Of a stretch of 64,000 bases of DNA, positions 55,573 to 64,000 are shown in pieces. Source of the DNA: Lachnospiraceae bacterium (GTDB lineage: Bacteria > Bacillota > Clostridia > Lachnospirales > Lachnospiraceae). Every line of letters begins with the position of its first letter. Position 1 is the stretch's first letter. The notes under the pieces were generated by a model. The model was not told where the DNA came from. It was given only the letters and a program-made list of their open reading frames with translations, and did not search any database. A program made the position numbers and the translations under genes. The stretch lies in assembly GCA_910574965.1 (NCBI GenBank), contig CAJTDB010000009.1:50391-114390 (forward strand). The letters run 5' to 3'.

Positions 55573-55586
55573 AATAGGAGAACATC

Positions 55587-56351
55587 ATGATACTTGCAGT
55601 AGATATCGGAAATACAAATATCGTCGTCGGATGCATCGACGGGGAGAATATCTGTTTTGTGGAACGGCTGTCCACGGTTTCCACCAGGACCGAACTGGAG
55701 TATGCCATCAGTTTTAAAAATATTCTGGAGCTTCACGGCATTCCCATTCAGGATCTGGACGGGGGCATCATTTCCTCGGTGGTCCCGCCGGTCACCAGTA
55801 CGGTAAAGCGTTCCATGGAGAAGATCATCAGCCATGAAGTGATGGTCATCGGGCCGGGAGTAAAGACCGGGCTGAATATCCTGATGGACGATCCCAGACA
55901 GGTGGGAAGCGACCGGATTGTCAATGCTGTTGCTGTCGTCCATGAATATCCGGTACCGGCGGCCATTATCGATATGGGAACGGCTACGACCATCTGTATT
56001 GTGGATGAGAAGAAAAATTACATCGGCGGAGCGATCATTCCGGGCGCCCGCATCTCGGCGGATACACTGACGGCGAAGACCGCCCAGCTTCCTAAGATCA
56101 GCATCGAGCCGCCGGCCAGGCTGATCGGAAAAAATACTGTAGATTGTATGAAAAGCGGAGTGTTTTACGGAAATGCGGCGCTGTTAGACGGGATGCTGGA
56201 CCGCATGGAAGAGGAGATGGGACAGAAGCTGACCATTATAGCAACAGGAGGACTGGCCAAATCATTGATTCCTCACTGCCGGCATAAGATCCTTCTGGAC
56301 GATGCCCTGCTTCTGAAAGGACTTAAAATTATTTACGAAAAAAATCAGTAA
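55587..56351 (+). CDS. coaX: Type III pantothenate kinase
   Basis: 254 residues. It phosphorylates pantothenate, the first step of coenzyme A synthesis. ILAVDIGNTNIVVG is the phosphate-binding block, DDPRQVGSDRIVNAVAV and AAIIDMGTATTICIVD hold the acidic catalytic residues, and GGAIIPGARISADTL the substrate loop. AATAGGAG precedes the ATG within the leader repeat. Confidence 0.96.
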   Translation: MILAVDIGNTNIVVGCIDGENICFVERLSTVSTRTELEYAISFKNILELHGIPIQDLDGGIISSVVPPVTSTVKRSMEKIISHEVMVIGPGVKTGLNILMDDPRQVGSDRIVNAVAVVHEYPVPAAIIDMGTATTICIVDEKKNYIGGAIIPGARISADTLTAKTAQLPKISIEPPARLIGKNTVDCMKSGVFYGNAALLDGMLDRMEEEMGQKLTIIATGGLAKSLIPHCRHKILLDDALLLKGLKIIYEKNQ

Positions 56352-56372
56352 TCATTCATTTATATAAATTAT

Positions 56373-56407
56373 GGAGCTGCTGCCGGTCTGTGTCGGGCAG
56401 CAGCTCC
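56373..56407. terminator. Terminator between coaX and the convergent DUF1292 gene
   Basis: GGAGCTGCTGCC (56373-56384) pairs perfectly with GGCAGCAGCTCC (56396-56407). T-runs are weak on either side. Confidence 0.6.
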
Positions 56408-56437
56408 ATATGTTCGAAAACCTTTTCCGTACGATGG

Positions 56438-56785
56438 CTAATTCAATTCATTTTCATTCACCAGCTCATCATATTCCATAGAGTCCAAAAGCTCATCAAA
56501 AGCGTCGGAAGCCGCTTCATACTCCGCTTCATTCTCGATATTTTCAAGCTGGGGATTTCCCGCTGCATCTTTCTGATAACGGTACAGGAAAACTTCGCCG
56601 TCGGAGTTATTTCCGTTCTCATCCAATGGGAGAAGGGCGATATATTCCTGCTTGTCTGCCTCAAAGATGCCGAAGATGGCGCATTCAATGGTAGAGTCAT
56701 CATCCAGGGTTAAAGTTACGGTCACATCACCGCCGCAGGAAGCGCAGTCGCCGTTGCATTTGGTTTCATCACATGTATTGGACAT
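56438..56785 (-). CDS. DUF1292 family protein
   Basis: 115 residues, very acidic. The core VTVTLTLDDDSTIECAIFGIFEADKQEYIALLPLDE fits DUF1292, a small family common in Firmicutes with no known activity. The N-terminus has four cysteines in CDETKCNGDCASCGGD that could bind metal. No membrane segment. Confidence 0.8.
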   Translation of the reverse strand: MSNTCDETKCNGDCASCGGDVTVTLTLDDDSTIECAIFGIFEADKQEYIALLPLDENGNNSDGEVFLYRYQKDAAGNPQLENIENEAEYEAASDAFDELLDSMEYDELVNENELN

Positions 56786-56967
56786 TTGTAAACCTCACAT
56801 CTCTTTCTTCTGTTTTGTTGGTGTTTCTTCCTTCACTTTATCAGAATGTGCACATATTTGCAAGCCCTGCGAAGGCAATTCTTGACTTTCCTGTATTTTT
56901 TACTAAAATAGAGCTATATGCCGGCAGGCACACAGAGCCTGTCAGAAGAAAGGAGTGCAAAAAACCA

Positions 56968-58140
56968 GTGGAATTTACATTTTCCAGAAGATCCCAAAAG
57001 ATCGAAGAAGGGATCTTTTCCCTGTTGAATACAAAGAAAGAGGAACTGATAAGGGCCGGCCGGACGGTCTATAATTTTTCGGTTGGTACGCCGGATTTTC
57101 ATCCGCCCATACATATTATGAAAGCAATGGAAAAAGCGTGCAGTATACCAGAAAACTACAAATATTCCCTCACCGACCGGCCGGAGCTTTTAGACGCAGT
57201 GAAGACTTTTTACCAGAAAAGATTCGGAGTAGAACTCTGTCAGAACCAGATTATGAGTCTTTATGGTTCTCAGGAGGGAATGGCACATATCGGACTGGTA
57301 CTTTGTGACCCTGGGGATACGGTGCTGGTACCGGATCCGGGCTACCCGGTGTTTGGGGTGGGGCCGGAACTGACCGGGGCAAAATGCGTTGCTTATCCTT
57401 TGTACAAAGAAAATAATTTCCTTCCGGATTTCCGGGATATTCCGGAGGAAGAGGCCGACCGGGCAAAGTTCATGATTATTTCCTACCCGGCCAATCCGGT
57501 CTGTTCCGTGGCAGACGATCATTTTTATGAGGAGGCAGTAGCATTTGCCAAAAGGCACAGAATCATCCTGCTGCATGACAACGCCTATGCGGATCTGGTC
57601 TACGGAGGGAAGATTGGAAAATCCTTCCTGTCTTATCCGGGTGCTGTGGAGACGGGGGTGGAGTTTTATTCCCTGTCCAAATCCTATAATATGACCGGTA
57701 TGCGTATTTCCTTTGCGGTTGGCAATGAAGCGGTCATTCGGGAGTTTAAGAAAGTGCGTTCTCAGATTGATTATGGAATCTTTCTTCCAGTTCAGTATGC
57801 GGCCATTGCCGCCCTTACAGGGCCGCAGGACAGCGTAAAAGAGCAGTGCGCGCTTTATGAAGAGCGGTGCCGGACTCTCTGCAGGGGCCTTACATCCGTC
57901 GGCTGGAACGTACCGGATGGACAGGGGACTATGTTTGTATGGGCACCCATTCCGAATCACTACAAAAGCAGTGAGAAATTTGCTCTGGATCTGATGGAGC
58001 AGGCAGGCGTGATCGTTGTGCCGGGGACGGCTTTTGGACGGCTTGGAGAAGGTTATGTCCGGATCGCCCTTGTCTATCCGCCCGAAGAGATTCAAAAGGC
58101 AATTCAGGCCATCGCAGAAAGCGGGATACTGAACCCATGA
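56968..58140 (+). CDS. PLP-dependent class I/II aminotransferase (LL-DAP aminotransferase-like)
   Basis: 390 residues from GTG 56968, with AAAGGAG 12 bases upstream; the longer upstream frame is hydrophobic and lacks homology-like content. Motifs are NFSVGTPDFHPP, YGSQEGMAHI, YPANPVCSVAD, LLHDNAYADLVY and FYSLSKSYNMTGMRISF, with the PLP lysine. The sequence is closest in style to DapL/aspartate aminotransferase types. Since ddh is present, a DapL role is not required and the substrate stays open. Confidence 0.8.
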   Translation: MEFTFSRRSQKIEEGIFSLLNTKKEELIRAGRTVYNFSVGTPDFHPPIHIMKAMEKACSIPENYKYSLTDRPELLDAVKTFYQKRFGVELCQNQIMSLYGSQEGMAHIGLVLCDPGDTVLVPDPGYPVFGVGPELTGAKCVAYPLYKENNFLPDFRDIPEEEADRAKFMIISYPANPVCSVADDHFYEEAVAFAKRHRIILLHDNAYADLVYGGKIGKSFLSYPGAVETGVEFYSLSKSYNMTGMRISFAVGNEAVIREFKKVRSQIDYGIFLPVQYAAIAALTGPQDSVKEQCALYEERCRTLCRGLTSVGWNVPDGQGTMFVWAPIPNHYKSSEKFALDLMEQAGVIVVPGTAFGRLGEGYVRIALVYPPEEIQKAIQAIAESGILNP

Positions 58141-58712
58141 GTTTTATAGACGAATATACAAACTTTATTTTTTTGGAACAGGAACCGGAGCCGGCGGATA
58201 TTCTCTTTCTTCCCGGCTCTTCGGAAGGCGTGCTGGCCAGGCGGGCGGCAGAGCTTTGGAGACAGGGGTTCGCTCCGGTGATCCTGCCTTCGGGGAAATA
58301 TGCCAAGCTGACAGGGGCTTTTTCGGGCGATCCTGCTTTTCGGACGGAGTGGGAGTATTTTCACCAGATCCTTCGGGATGAGGGTGTGCCGGAATCTGTT
58401 ATCTGGAGGGAGGAGGAGGCGACATTTACCTATGAAAATGCGCTTTATTCCCGAAAAGTGACGGATCGGGCAGGACTGACCGTGAAAAAGGCGCTGCTCT
58501 GCTGTCAGGCTTACCATGCCAGAAGAGCCAGCCTTTATTACCAGGTCTGTTTTCCCGATGCCAAGATTCTGGTCTGCCCGGTGGTGACCAAGGGAATCAG
58601 CCGGGAAAACTGGTTCCGGACGGAAAAGGGGATTGATCTGGTCCTGACGGAAATGAAGCACTGCGGGAGCCAGTTCGGACAGATTATGAGAGAAGCAGCA
58701 GAGCTTTTATAA
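58137..58712 (+). CDS. YdcF/DUF218-family protein
   Basis: 191 residues. ADILFLPGSSEGVLARRAAELW, PVILPSGKYAKL and EEATFTYENALYSRKV with KALLCCQAYHARRASLYY match the DUF218 fold, which can bind SAM and may act in envelope metabolism. No membrane segment is present. The ATG overlaps the aminotransferase stop (ATGA). Confidence 0.8.
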   Translation: MSFIDEYTNFIFLEQEPEPADILFLPGSSEGVLARRAAELWRQGFAPVILPSGKYAKLTGAFSGDPAFRTEWEYFHQILRDEGVPESVIWREEEATFTYENALYSRKVTDRAGLTVKKALLCCQAYHARRASLYYQVCFPDAKILVCPVVTKGISRENWFRTEKGIDLVLTEMKHCGSQFGQIMREAAELL

Positions 58713-58752
58713 AAGTATTTTACATAAGGGCGCTTTTCTGCGTATTTGTCCC

Positions 58753-58780
58753 TTGCAAATTATTTCATTTGTGTTACTAT
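58753..58780 (+). promoter_or_regulatory. Possible promoter of the transketolase genes
   Basis: TTGCAA (58753-58758) and TACTAT (58775-58780) are spaced by 16 bases, 37 bases before the ATG. Confidence 0.5.
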
Positions 58781-58817
58781 AGAATTGTATAAATCTGTCA
58801 AAGAAAGGGAGAGAAAG

Positions 58818-59657
58818 ATGCAGACTTTAGAGTTACAGAAAATTGCCAACGAAGTCCGTAAGGGTATTGTGACTGCAGTACACAGTGCAAAAGCAGGTCA
58901 TCCGGGCGGATCTTTGTCGGCAGCAGACATTTTTACCTATTTGTATTTTGAGGAGTTGAATATCGATCCGAAAAATCCAAAAGATCCGGACAGAGACCGT
59001 TTTGTGCTGTCCAAAGGCCACACAGCTCCGGGCTATTACAGCGCAATGGCGCACAGGGGATATTTTCCGGTGGAAGATCTTGTGACCCTTCGCCACGTAG
59101 GCTCTCATCTGCAGGGGCATCCGTGTATGCAGCACATTCCGGGAATTGATATGTCTTCCGGTTCTCTGGGACAGGGGATTTCCGCAGCAGTCGGGATGGC
59201 CATCGCAGGAAAGCTGGACAATAAGTCTTACAGAGTGTATACGCTGTTAGGAGACGGTGAGATCCAGGAAGGTCAGGTATGGGAGGCTTCCATGCTGGCG
59301 GGCCATAGAAAACTGGACAACCTGGTCGTTATTGTAGACAACAACGGTCTGCAGATTGACGGAAAGATCGAAGATGTATGTTCTCCGTATCCGATCGATA
59401 AAAAGTTCGAGGCGTTTAACTTCCATGTAATCAATGTAGCAGACGGCAATGATATGGATCAGATCCGCGCAGCTTTTGAGGAGGCAAAGACCGTCAAAGG
59501 CAAGCCGGTGGCGATCATTGCGAAGACCGTCAAAGGCAAGGGCGTTTCCTTTATGGAAAATCAGGCATCCTGGCATGGAGCCGCTCCCAATGATGAGCAG
59601 TATGCAGTTGCTATGGCAGATTTAGAGAAAGTAGGTGAAGCATTATGTCAGAAGTAA
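58818..59657 (+). CDS. Transketolase, N-terminal subunit
   Basis: 279 residues, covering only the thiamine-diphosphate-binding half. SAKAGHPGGSLSAADIFTYL, VLSKGHTAPGYYSAMA, GSLGQGISAAVGMA and LLGDGEIQEGQVWEA with IVDNNGLQIDG are present. It forms one active enzyme with the next gene, which overlaps by 13 bases. GGGAGAG precedes ATG 58818. Confidence 0.95.
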   Translation: MQTLELQKIANEVRKGIVTAVHSAKAGHPGGSLSAADIFTYLYFEELNIDPKNPKDPDRDRFVLSKGHTAPGYYSAMAHRGYFPVEDLVTLRHVGSHLQGHPCMQHIPGIDMSSGSLGQGISAAVGMAIAGKLDNKSYRVYTLLGDGEIQEGQVWEASMLAGHRKLDNLVVIVDNNGLQIDGKIEDVCSPYPIDKKFEAFNFHVINVADGNDMDQIRAAFEEAKTVKGKPVAIIAKTVKGKGVSFMENQASWHGAAPNDEQYAVAMADLEKVGEALCQK

Positions 59658-60583
59658 AGAAGATCGCAACAAGAGAGAGCTACGGTAATGCTTTGGCAGA
59701 GTTTGGAGCAGAGTATCCGGATCTGGTCGTATTGGATGCGGATTTGGCAGGGGCAACGAAGACCGGTGTCTTTAAAAAAGCGTTCCCGGACCGGCATATT
59801 GACTGCGGTATCGCAGAAAGCAATATGATGGGTGTGGCAGCAGGACTGGCGGCGGCAGGCAAGATTCCTTTTGCATCTACCTTTGCCATGTTTGCGGCAG
59901 GACGTGCTTTTGAGCAGGTCCGCAACTCCGTAGGCTATCCCCATCTGAATGTGAAAATCGGTGCAACCCACGCGGGCATCTCCGTAGGCGAGGACGGCGC
60001 TTCCCATCAGTGCAACGAGGACCTGGCGCTTATGAGAACGATTCCGGGCATGGTGGTCATCAACCCGGCAGACGACGTGGAGGCAAAGGCGGCGGTAAAG
60101 GCGGCTCTCGATTATGAAGGTCCGGTCTATCTGCGATTTGGCCGTCTGGCAGTGCCGGTTATCAACGATCCGGCTTCTTATAAATTCGAACTGGGCAAAG
60201 GCATCCTTATGCGGGAAGGAAAAGATGTAACCATTATTGCTACAGGTCTGGAAGTATCCGAAAGTCTGGAGGCGGCAAAGATGCTGGAGGCAGACGGGAT
60301 CTCGGCAGAGGTGATTAACATTCATACGATTAAGCCTCTGGATGCAGAGCTTGTAACTGCATCGGCGAAAAAGACCGGCAAAGTAGTTACCGTGGAGGAG
60401 CACTCCATCATCGGCGGTCTGGGCGGAGCCGTTGCAGAAGTGTTAGCAGAGCAGGCACCGACAAAGATGCTCAGAATTGGCGTAAATGATACGTTTGGCG
60501 AGTCTGGACCGGCAAAAGCTCTGATTGAGAAATATGGTCTGGATGCAAAAAGCATCTATGCGAAAGTAAAGGGCTGGTTCTAG
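59645..60583 (+). CDS. Transketolase, C-terminal subunit
   Basis: 312 residues, holding the pyrimidine-binding and C-terminal domains. VVLDADLAGATKTG, RHIDCGIAESNMMGVAAGLA with the catalytic Glu, PFASTFAMFAAGRAFEQVRN and THAGISVGEDGASHQ are typical. Two-gene transketolases are usual in clostridia. The overlap with the first half suggests equal synthesis of both. Confidence 0.95.
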   Translation: MSEVKKIATRESYGNALAEFGAEYPDLVVLDADLAGATKTGVFKKAFPDRHIDCGIAESNMMGVAAGLAAAGKIPFASTFAMFAAGRAFEQVRNSVGYPHLNVKIGATHAGISVGEDGASHQCNEDLALMRTIPGMVVINPADDVEAKAAVKAALDYEGPVYLRFGRLAVPVINDPASYKFELGKGILMREGKDVTIIATGLEVSESLEAAKMLEADGISAEVINIHTIKPLDAELVTASAKKTGKVVTVEEHSIIGGLGGAVAEVLAEQAPTKMLRIGVNDTFGESGPAKALIEKYGLDAKSIYAKVKGWF

Positions 60584-60785
60584 GCATTTTCAATGCCAGA
60601 TAAAAAAACGGCAGTTTTGGACTGCCGGCAAATGACCCTGCTTCTGGGATCGGTGTCAGTGCAGAAGAGATCGGACAGAGAATATTCTGTCGGACCAAAG
60701 CTGTACGGTCTGGCCGGTTTTGGAGCAGGGTTTTCTTTTGGTGTATGAAGAACTATCCAAAAGCAGAGGGGAGGGAAGTTAAACG

Positions 60786-61925
60786 ATGAAGATAGTCGTT
60801 GCTATGGATTCTTTTAAAGGAAGCATGGATTCCTTGGAGGCCGGTTATGCGGTAAAGCGGGGCATAGAGCGGGTGTGCAAAGAGGACACAAAGATCCTTG
60901 TAAAGCCTGTGGCCGACGGAGGAGAAGGAACCATGCAGGCGGTGACTGCGGGGCTTGGAGGAGAGATTGTCTCTGCAGAGGTGACAGGGCCTTTGGGGAC
61001 GAAAGTACAGGCGTCTTATGGGATTGTGAAAGAGCGGGGTCTGGCGGTGATGGAGATGGCGGAAGCGGCCGGAATTACCCTGATGGAACCTTCGATGCTG
61101 GATCCGGTGTCTGCAACGACATACGGAGTGGGAGAGATGATCCTGGATGCGGTACGTCGTGGATGCAGGGACTTTATTTTTGGCATCGGGGGAAGTGCCA
61201 CTACAGACGGCGGGGCTGGGATGCTGTCTGCACTGGGTTATGAATTTCTGGATGAAAACAAAAAGCCAATTCCTTTGGGGGCGGGGGCGCTGGATCGGAT
61301 TCGGGAAATTCGGATGGACCGGGTGCCGAAGGTACTGAAACAGTGCCGATTTCGGACAGCCTGCGATGTGGAAAATCCGCTTCTGGGTCCAAGAGGTGCA
61401 GTCTGCGTTTTCGGTCCCCAAAAAGGCGTCAAAGAGTCGGAGATAGAACTGTTTGACCAAAAAATGGCACATTATGCGGACCAGACAGCGGCATTTACCG
61501 GGAAAGATATGCGGATGCAGCCGGGAGCCGGAGCAGCGGGCGGACTGGGCTTTGCCCTTTTAAGTTATCTGAATGCTGTGCTGGAGCCAGGGATCTCACT
61601 GGTGCTTCGCATCCTTGGGCTGGAGGAGGAGATTCGGACGGCGGACCTGGTGATTACCGGAGAAGGCCGGATGGATGCGCAGACGGCTATGGGGAAGGTT
61701 CCGGTAGGCGTTGCAAAACTTGCGAAAAAATACGGCTGCAGTGTAGTGGCCCTTGCAGGAGGCGTGACACGGGATGCAGGGAAATGCAATGAGGCGGGGA
61801 TCGATGCATTTTTTCCCATTGTCCGGGGAGTGTCGACTTTGGAAGAAGCGATGAAGAAAGAGCAGGCTATGGCAAATATGGAGGATACCGCAGAGCAGGT
61901 ATTCCGCCTGCTTCTTTTGAGATAA
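60786..61925 (+). CDS. Glycerate kinase (GarK/GlxK family)
   Basis: 379 residues. It phosphorylates glycerate with ATP. KIVVAMDSFKGSMDSLEAG, VKPVADGGEGTM, FGIGGSATTDGGAGMLSALG, GAAGGLGFALL and VITGEGRMDAQTAMGKVP are the family blocks. AGAGGGGAGGG lies before the ATG. A terminator follows at 61930. Confidence 0.93.
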   Translation: MKIVVAMDSFKGSMDSLEAGYAVKRGIERVCKEDTKILVKPVADGGEGTMQAVTAGLGGEIVSAEVTGPLGTKVQASYGIVKERGLAVMEMAEAAGITLMEPSMLDPVSATTYGVGEMILDAVRRGCRDFIFGIGGSATTDGGAGMLSALGYEFLDENKKPIPLGAGALDRIREIRMDRVPKVLKQCRFRTACDVENPLLGPRGAVCVFGPQKGVKESEIELFDQKMAHYADQTAAFTGKDMRMQPGAGAAGGLGFALLSYLNAVLEPGISLVLRILGLEEEIRTADLVITGEGRMDAQTAMGKVPVGVAKLAKKYGCSVVALAGGVTRDAGKCNEAGIDAFFPIVRGVSTLEEAMKKEQAMANMEDTAEQVFRLLLLR

Positions 61926-61929
61926 ACAG

Positions 61930-61976
61930 AAAAAGCTCCGAGCATGAGGGCCGGGCCGCAGGCTGCGAAGCTTTTT
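61930..61976. terminator. Terminator between glycerate kinase and luxS
   Basis: AAAAAGCT (61930-61937) pairs with AGCTTTTT (61969-61976), with GC-rich pairing inside; T residues occur on both strands between the convergent genes. Confidence 0.7.
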
Positions 61977-62008
61977 GTCTGTCAGAACAAGGAGTAGAAC
62001 ATGTGTTC

Positions 62009-62494
62009 TTAATCCTGTCTTGGATAGACCATCTGTTCTTCGGTGATGTGGTAGAGAACATCGTTCAGATAACGATTGGACCACCATTTGCACATCGGAA
62101 GGCTGGAATCTAAATAGTTGCCGCAGTCTTCGGGCTTTGCGCCGGGAATCTCACCTTCAAAATCGCGCATAAATTCAAAAGTTTCGGTAAGTACGCCGAC
62201 GATATCCTTCGGCTCATAATCTCCGTTCAGCAGCAGATAGCAGCCGGTCCGGCAGCCCATCGGTCCGAAATAGACAATCTTTGGTCCGAATACCGGATGA
62301 TTCCGAAGAAAAGTCGCTGCTAAATGTTCCATAGCGTGCAGCTCTGCCGTATTCATAACCGGTTCGTTGTTGGGGCTGGTAATGCGGATGTCAAAGGTGG
62401 TGACGATAGTTCCGCCTACTGGATCTTTACGGGATACATAGATACCAGGGACCAATTTTACATGGTCGATGGTGAAGCTTGCGATTTTTTCCAT
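62009..62494 (-). CDS. luxS: S-ribosylhomocysteine lyase LuxS
   Basis: 161 residues. It splits S-ribosylhomocysteine to homocysteine and the AI-2 precursor. Metal ligands lie in ELHAMEHLAATFLRNH (two His) and PMGCRTGCYLLL (Cys plus the catalytic Cys). AAGGAGG precedes ATG 62494 on the minus strand. No pfs gene is adjacent. Confidence 0.97.
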   Translation of the reverse strand: MEKIASFTIDHVKLVPGIYVSRKDPVGGTIVTTFDIRITSPNNEPVMNTAELHAMEHLAATFLRNHPVFGPKIVYFGPMGCRTGCYLLLNGDYEPKDIVGVLTETFEFMRDFEGEIPGAKPEDCGNYLDSSLPMCKWWSNRYLNDVLYHITEEQMVYPRQD

Positions 62495-62659
62495 AAAAAA
62501 GAACCTCCTTTGTTTGGATGAAATAGAATCTTGTATCATCATAGCAAAGTTTATGGACAAAGGCAAGAAAAATGATGGAAATGATTTGGTTGCCGGGCGG
62601 TTTACAAAGTTTGTTGACAAAGCCTGGGAAGAAAGCTAAAATTAATATGATGAAACAAA

Positions 62660-62727
62660 GGGCTGTTGGGAAATGCAGCCCCGGACTGCCACAGAGCAGG
62701 CGGTTCCGGAGACGCATTTCCCGGCAG
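62660..62727. other. Imperfect long hairpin before mgtE
   Basis: CTGTTGGGAAATGC and GCATTTCCCGGCAG form an imperfect 14-base stem around a GC-rich loop. It does not match the M-box magnesium riboswitch as I know it. It might be a terminator remnant or repeat. Confidence 0.4.
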
Positions 62728-62745
62728 TCTCCTATTTTAGAGGAT

Positions 62746-62821
62746 ACTGAAAAAGTCCTTTTATACAGAAATCTAATACAATATATTGTGTTAGACTTTT
62801 GCATTTGACTACTTTTTCAGT
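62746..62821. mobile_element. Small MITE-like element
   Basis: 76 bases bounded by inverted ACTGAAAAAGT (62746-62756) and ACTTTTTCAGT (62811-62821). The inside holds a near-perfect palindrome TCTAATACAATA/TATTGTGTTAGA (62772-62795). No clear target duplication is seen. It lies just before the mgtE ribosome site and could supply transcription or termination signals. Confidence 0.65.
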
Positions 62822-62853
62822 GCCCTCATTTTACGGGAATGGAGGGATGTGCA

Positions 62854-64000
62854 GTGGAACAATATAATCTGGAAGAGTTGCTGCAATATGTAGAGGAACA
62901 TCGTTTCCGATCCCTTCGGTCCCGGCTGGCCGAAATGAATGAAGCGGATATTGCAGAATTTATGGAAGAACTGGACGAAAACCGGAAGATCCTGATCTTT
63001 CGGATGCTTCCTAAGGGACTGGCAGCAGATGTATTTGCCTGTCTGGAGCCGGACATTCAGGAGCATATCATCAACAGCATCACGGACGCAGAGATCCATA
63101 AGATTGTGGAAGATCTGTTCGTGGACGATGCCGTGGATATGCTGGAGGAACTGCCTGCAACGGTAGTCAAAAGGGTCATGCGCAATACGACGCCGGAAAC
63201 CAGAAAGATTATCAACCAGTTTTTACAGTATCCGGACAACAGTGCCGGGAGTATTATGACAGCCGAGTATATCGGCCTGAAAAAATACATGAATGTGGAG
63301 CAGGCATTTTCCTACATCCGTGCCCATGGTGTGGATAAGGAGACGATTTACACCTGTTTTGTCATGGACGGAGAGCGGCATCTAGAGGGCGTTGTAACGA
63401 TCAAAGATCTGCTGATGAATCCTTATGAAACCCGGATTCAGGACATTATGGACACCAATATCATTAAGACCATGACGACAGAAGACCAGGAAGAGGTCAT
63501 TGATCTGTTCAACAAATACGATCTGCTCTGTCTTCCGGTCGTAGACCACGAAGAGCGGTTAGTAGGCATCGTTACGGTTGATGATATTGTGGATGTCATG
63601 GAAGAAGAGGCGACAGAAGACTTTGAGAAAATGGCGGCTATGCTTCCGAGCGACAAGCCGTATTTGAAGACGAGCATTCTGGAGCTGGCCAAAAACCGCA
63701 TCGTCTGGCTGACAGTGCTGATGTTAAGTTCCATGATTACCGGCAGTATTTTAACCCACTATGAGGAAGCTTTTGCGGCGCTGCCGCTACTGGTCAGTTT
63801 TGTGCCCATGCTTACCGGAACCGGAGGCAACGCGGGCAGTCAGTCCAGCACCATGATTATCCGCTGTATGGCCATCGGAGAAGTAGAGCCAAAAGATATT
63901 CTGCGGGTCATCTGGAAGGAACTGCGGGTGGCTCTTTTGGTGGGACTGATTCTGGGAGCGCTGAATTATATTCGTCTGCTGGTCATGTATCCGGGCCAGC
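62854..64000 (+). CDS. mgtE: Magnesium transporter MgtE (3' end beyond window)
   Basis: 382 codons are visible and the frame is open at the window edge. The N domain (MNEADIAEFMEELDENRKIL, LPKGLAADVFACLEPDIQEH), two CBS domains (SAGSIMTAEYIGLKKY, DLLCLPVVDHEERLVGIVTVDDI) and the first membrane part (VSFVPMLTGTGGNAGSQSST, the pore-lining block) appear in order. GTG 62854 follows GGAGGG by seven bases; ATG 62839 lies before that site. Confidence 0.93.
   Translation, partial: MEQYNLEELLQYVEEHRFRSLRSRLAEMNEADIAEFMEELDENRKILIFRMLPKGLAADVFACLEPDIQEHIINSITDAEIHKIVEDLFVDDAVDMLEELPATVVKRVMRNTTPETRKIINQFLQYPDNSAGSIMTAEYIGLKKYMNVEQAFSYIRAHGVDKETIYTCFVMDGERHLEGVVTIKDLLMNPYETRIQDIMDTNIIKTMTTEDQEEVIDLFNKYDLLCLPVVDHEERLVGIVTVDDIVDVMEEEATEDFEKMAAMLPSDKPYLKTSILELAKNRIVWLTVLMLSSMITGSILTHYEEAFAALPLLVSFVPMLTGTGGNAGSQSSTMIIRCMAIGEVEPKDILRVIWKELRVALLVGLILGALNYIRLLVMYPGQ

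Noticed and set aside
62406-62415. Further copy of the leader repeat (ATAGTTCCGC)
   Set aside because: It is inside luxS codons and lacks the hairpin and the rest of the 12-mer.
62522-62853. M-box magnesium riboswitch before mgtE
   Set aside because: The region has a hairpin and a MITE, but I do not see the M-box conserved core.

Overview
The window looks like a chromosome segment of a low-to-mid GC anaerobic Firmicute of the Lachnospiraceae type. The basis is gene content: a two-piece transketolase, PduL paired with acetate kinase, diaminopimelate dehydrogenase, rubredoxin with an A-type flavoprotein, LuxS, strong AGGAGG ribosome sites and frequent GTG/TTG starts. This assignment rests on family knowledge; no database search was run.

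Layout. 1-1880: a TnpB-family protein that has lost two of its three RuvC catalytic residues (a TldR-like, nuclease-dead protein). It has a 126-bp perfect inverted copy of its own 5' end upstream and a strongly folded non-coding stretch downstream that could be its guide RNA. 1881-15097: a surface-glycan or flagellin-glycan type cluster (CDP-glycerol-transferase/propeller fusion, FkbM and DUF268 methyltransferases, fucosyltransferase, three GT2 enzymes, a radical SAM/pyruvyltransferase fusion, an SGNH hydrolase, a DUF4422 transferase). About 3.24-14.0 kb is visibly AT-rich and looks transferred. 15388-18117: part of a tetrapyrrole operon. 18187-26472: a lactonase, pduL-ackA, a giant DUF4132 protein, an asparaginase and a phosphatase. 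26556-29731 (minus strand): a small helical protein, a sugar kinase, greA and asnA. 29953-42180: plus-strand housekeeping genes including a (p)ppGpp synthetase, rubredoxin/flavoprotein, an orphan type III methylase, hflX, map, a FliB-like protein and ddh. 42218-44370: a DUF885 lipoprotein and a likely type I toxin-antitoxin pair. 44660-53717: nudC, two WYL regulators, a class A PBP, rtcB and a protein with a TerD-like domain. 53718-54056: a structured RNA region with a circularly permuted tRNA-like fold. 54060-64000: coaBC, coaX, an aminotransferase, a split transketolase, glycerate kinase, luxS and the start of mgtE.

Three things stand out. (1) rtcB plus a TerD-like protein is followed at once by a tRNA-like RNA whose T-arm half precedes its D-arm half, the two joined by a capped acceptor stem. 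This order resembles the tRNA-mimicking bacterial Y RNAs (YrlA), yet no Ro60/Rsr gene is visible. (2) The nuclease-dead TnpB sits directly beside a variable glycan cassette, in a genome that also has a FliB-like gene. TldR repressors are known to control flagellin genes. (3) A repeated leader element with compensating base changes lies exactly 14 bases before the start codons of two unrelated genes.
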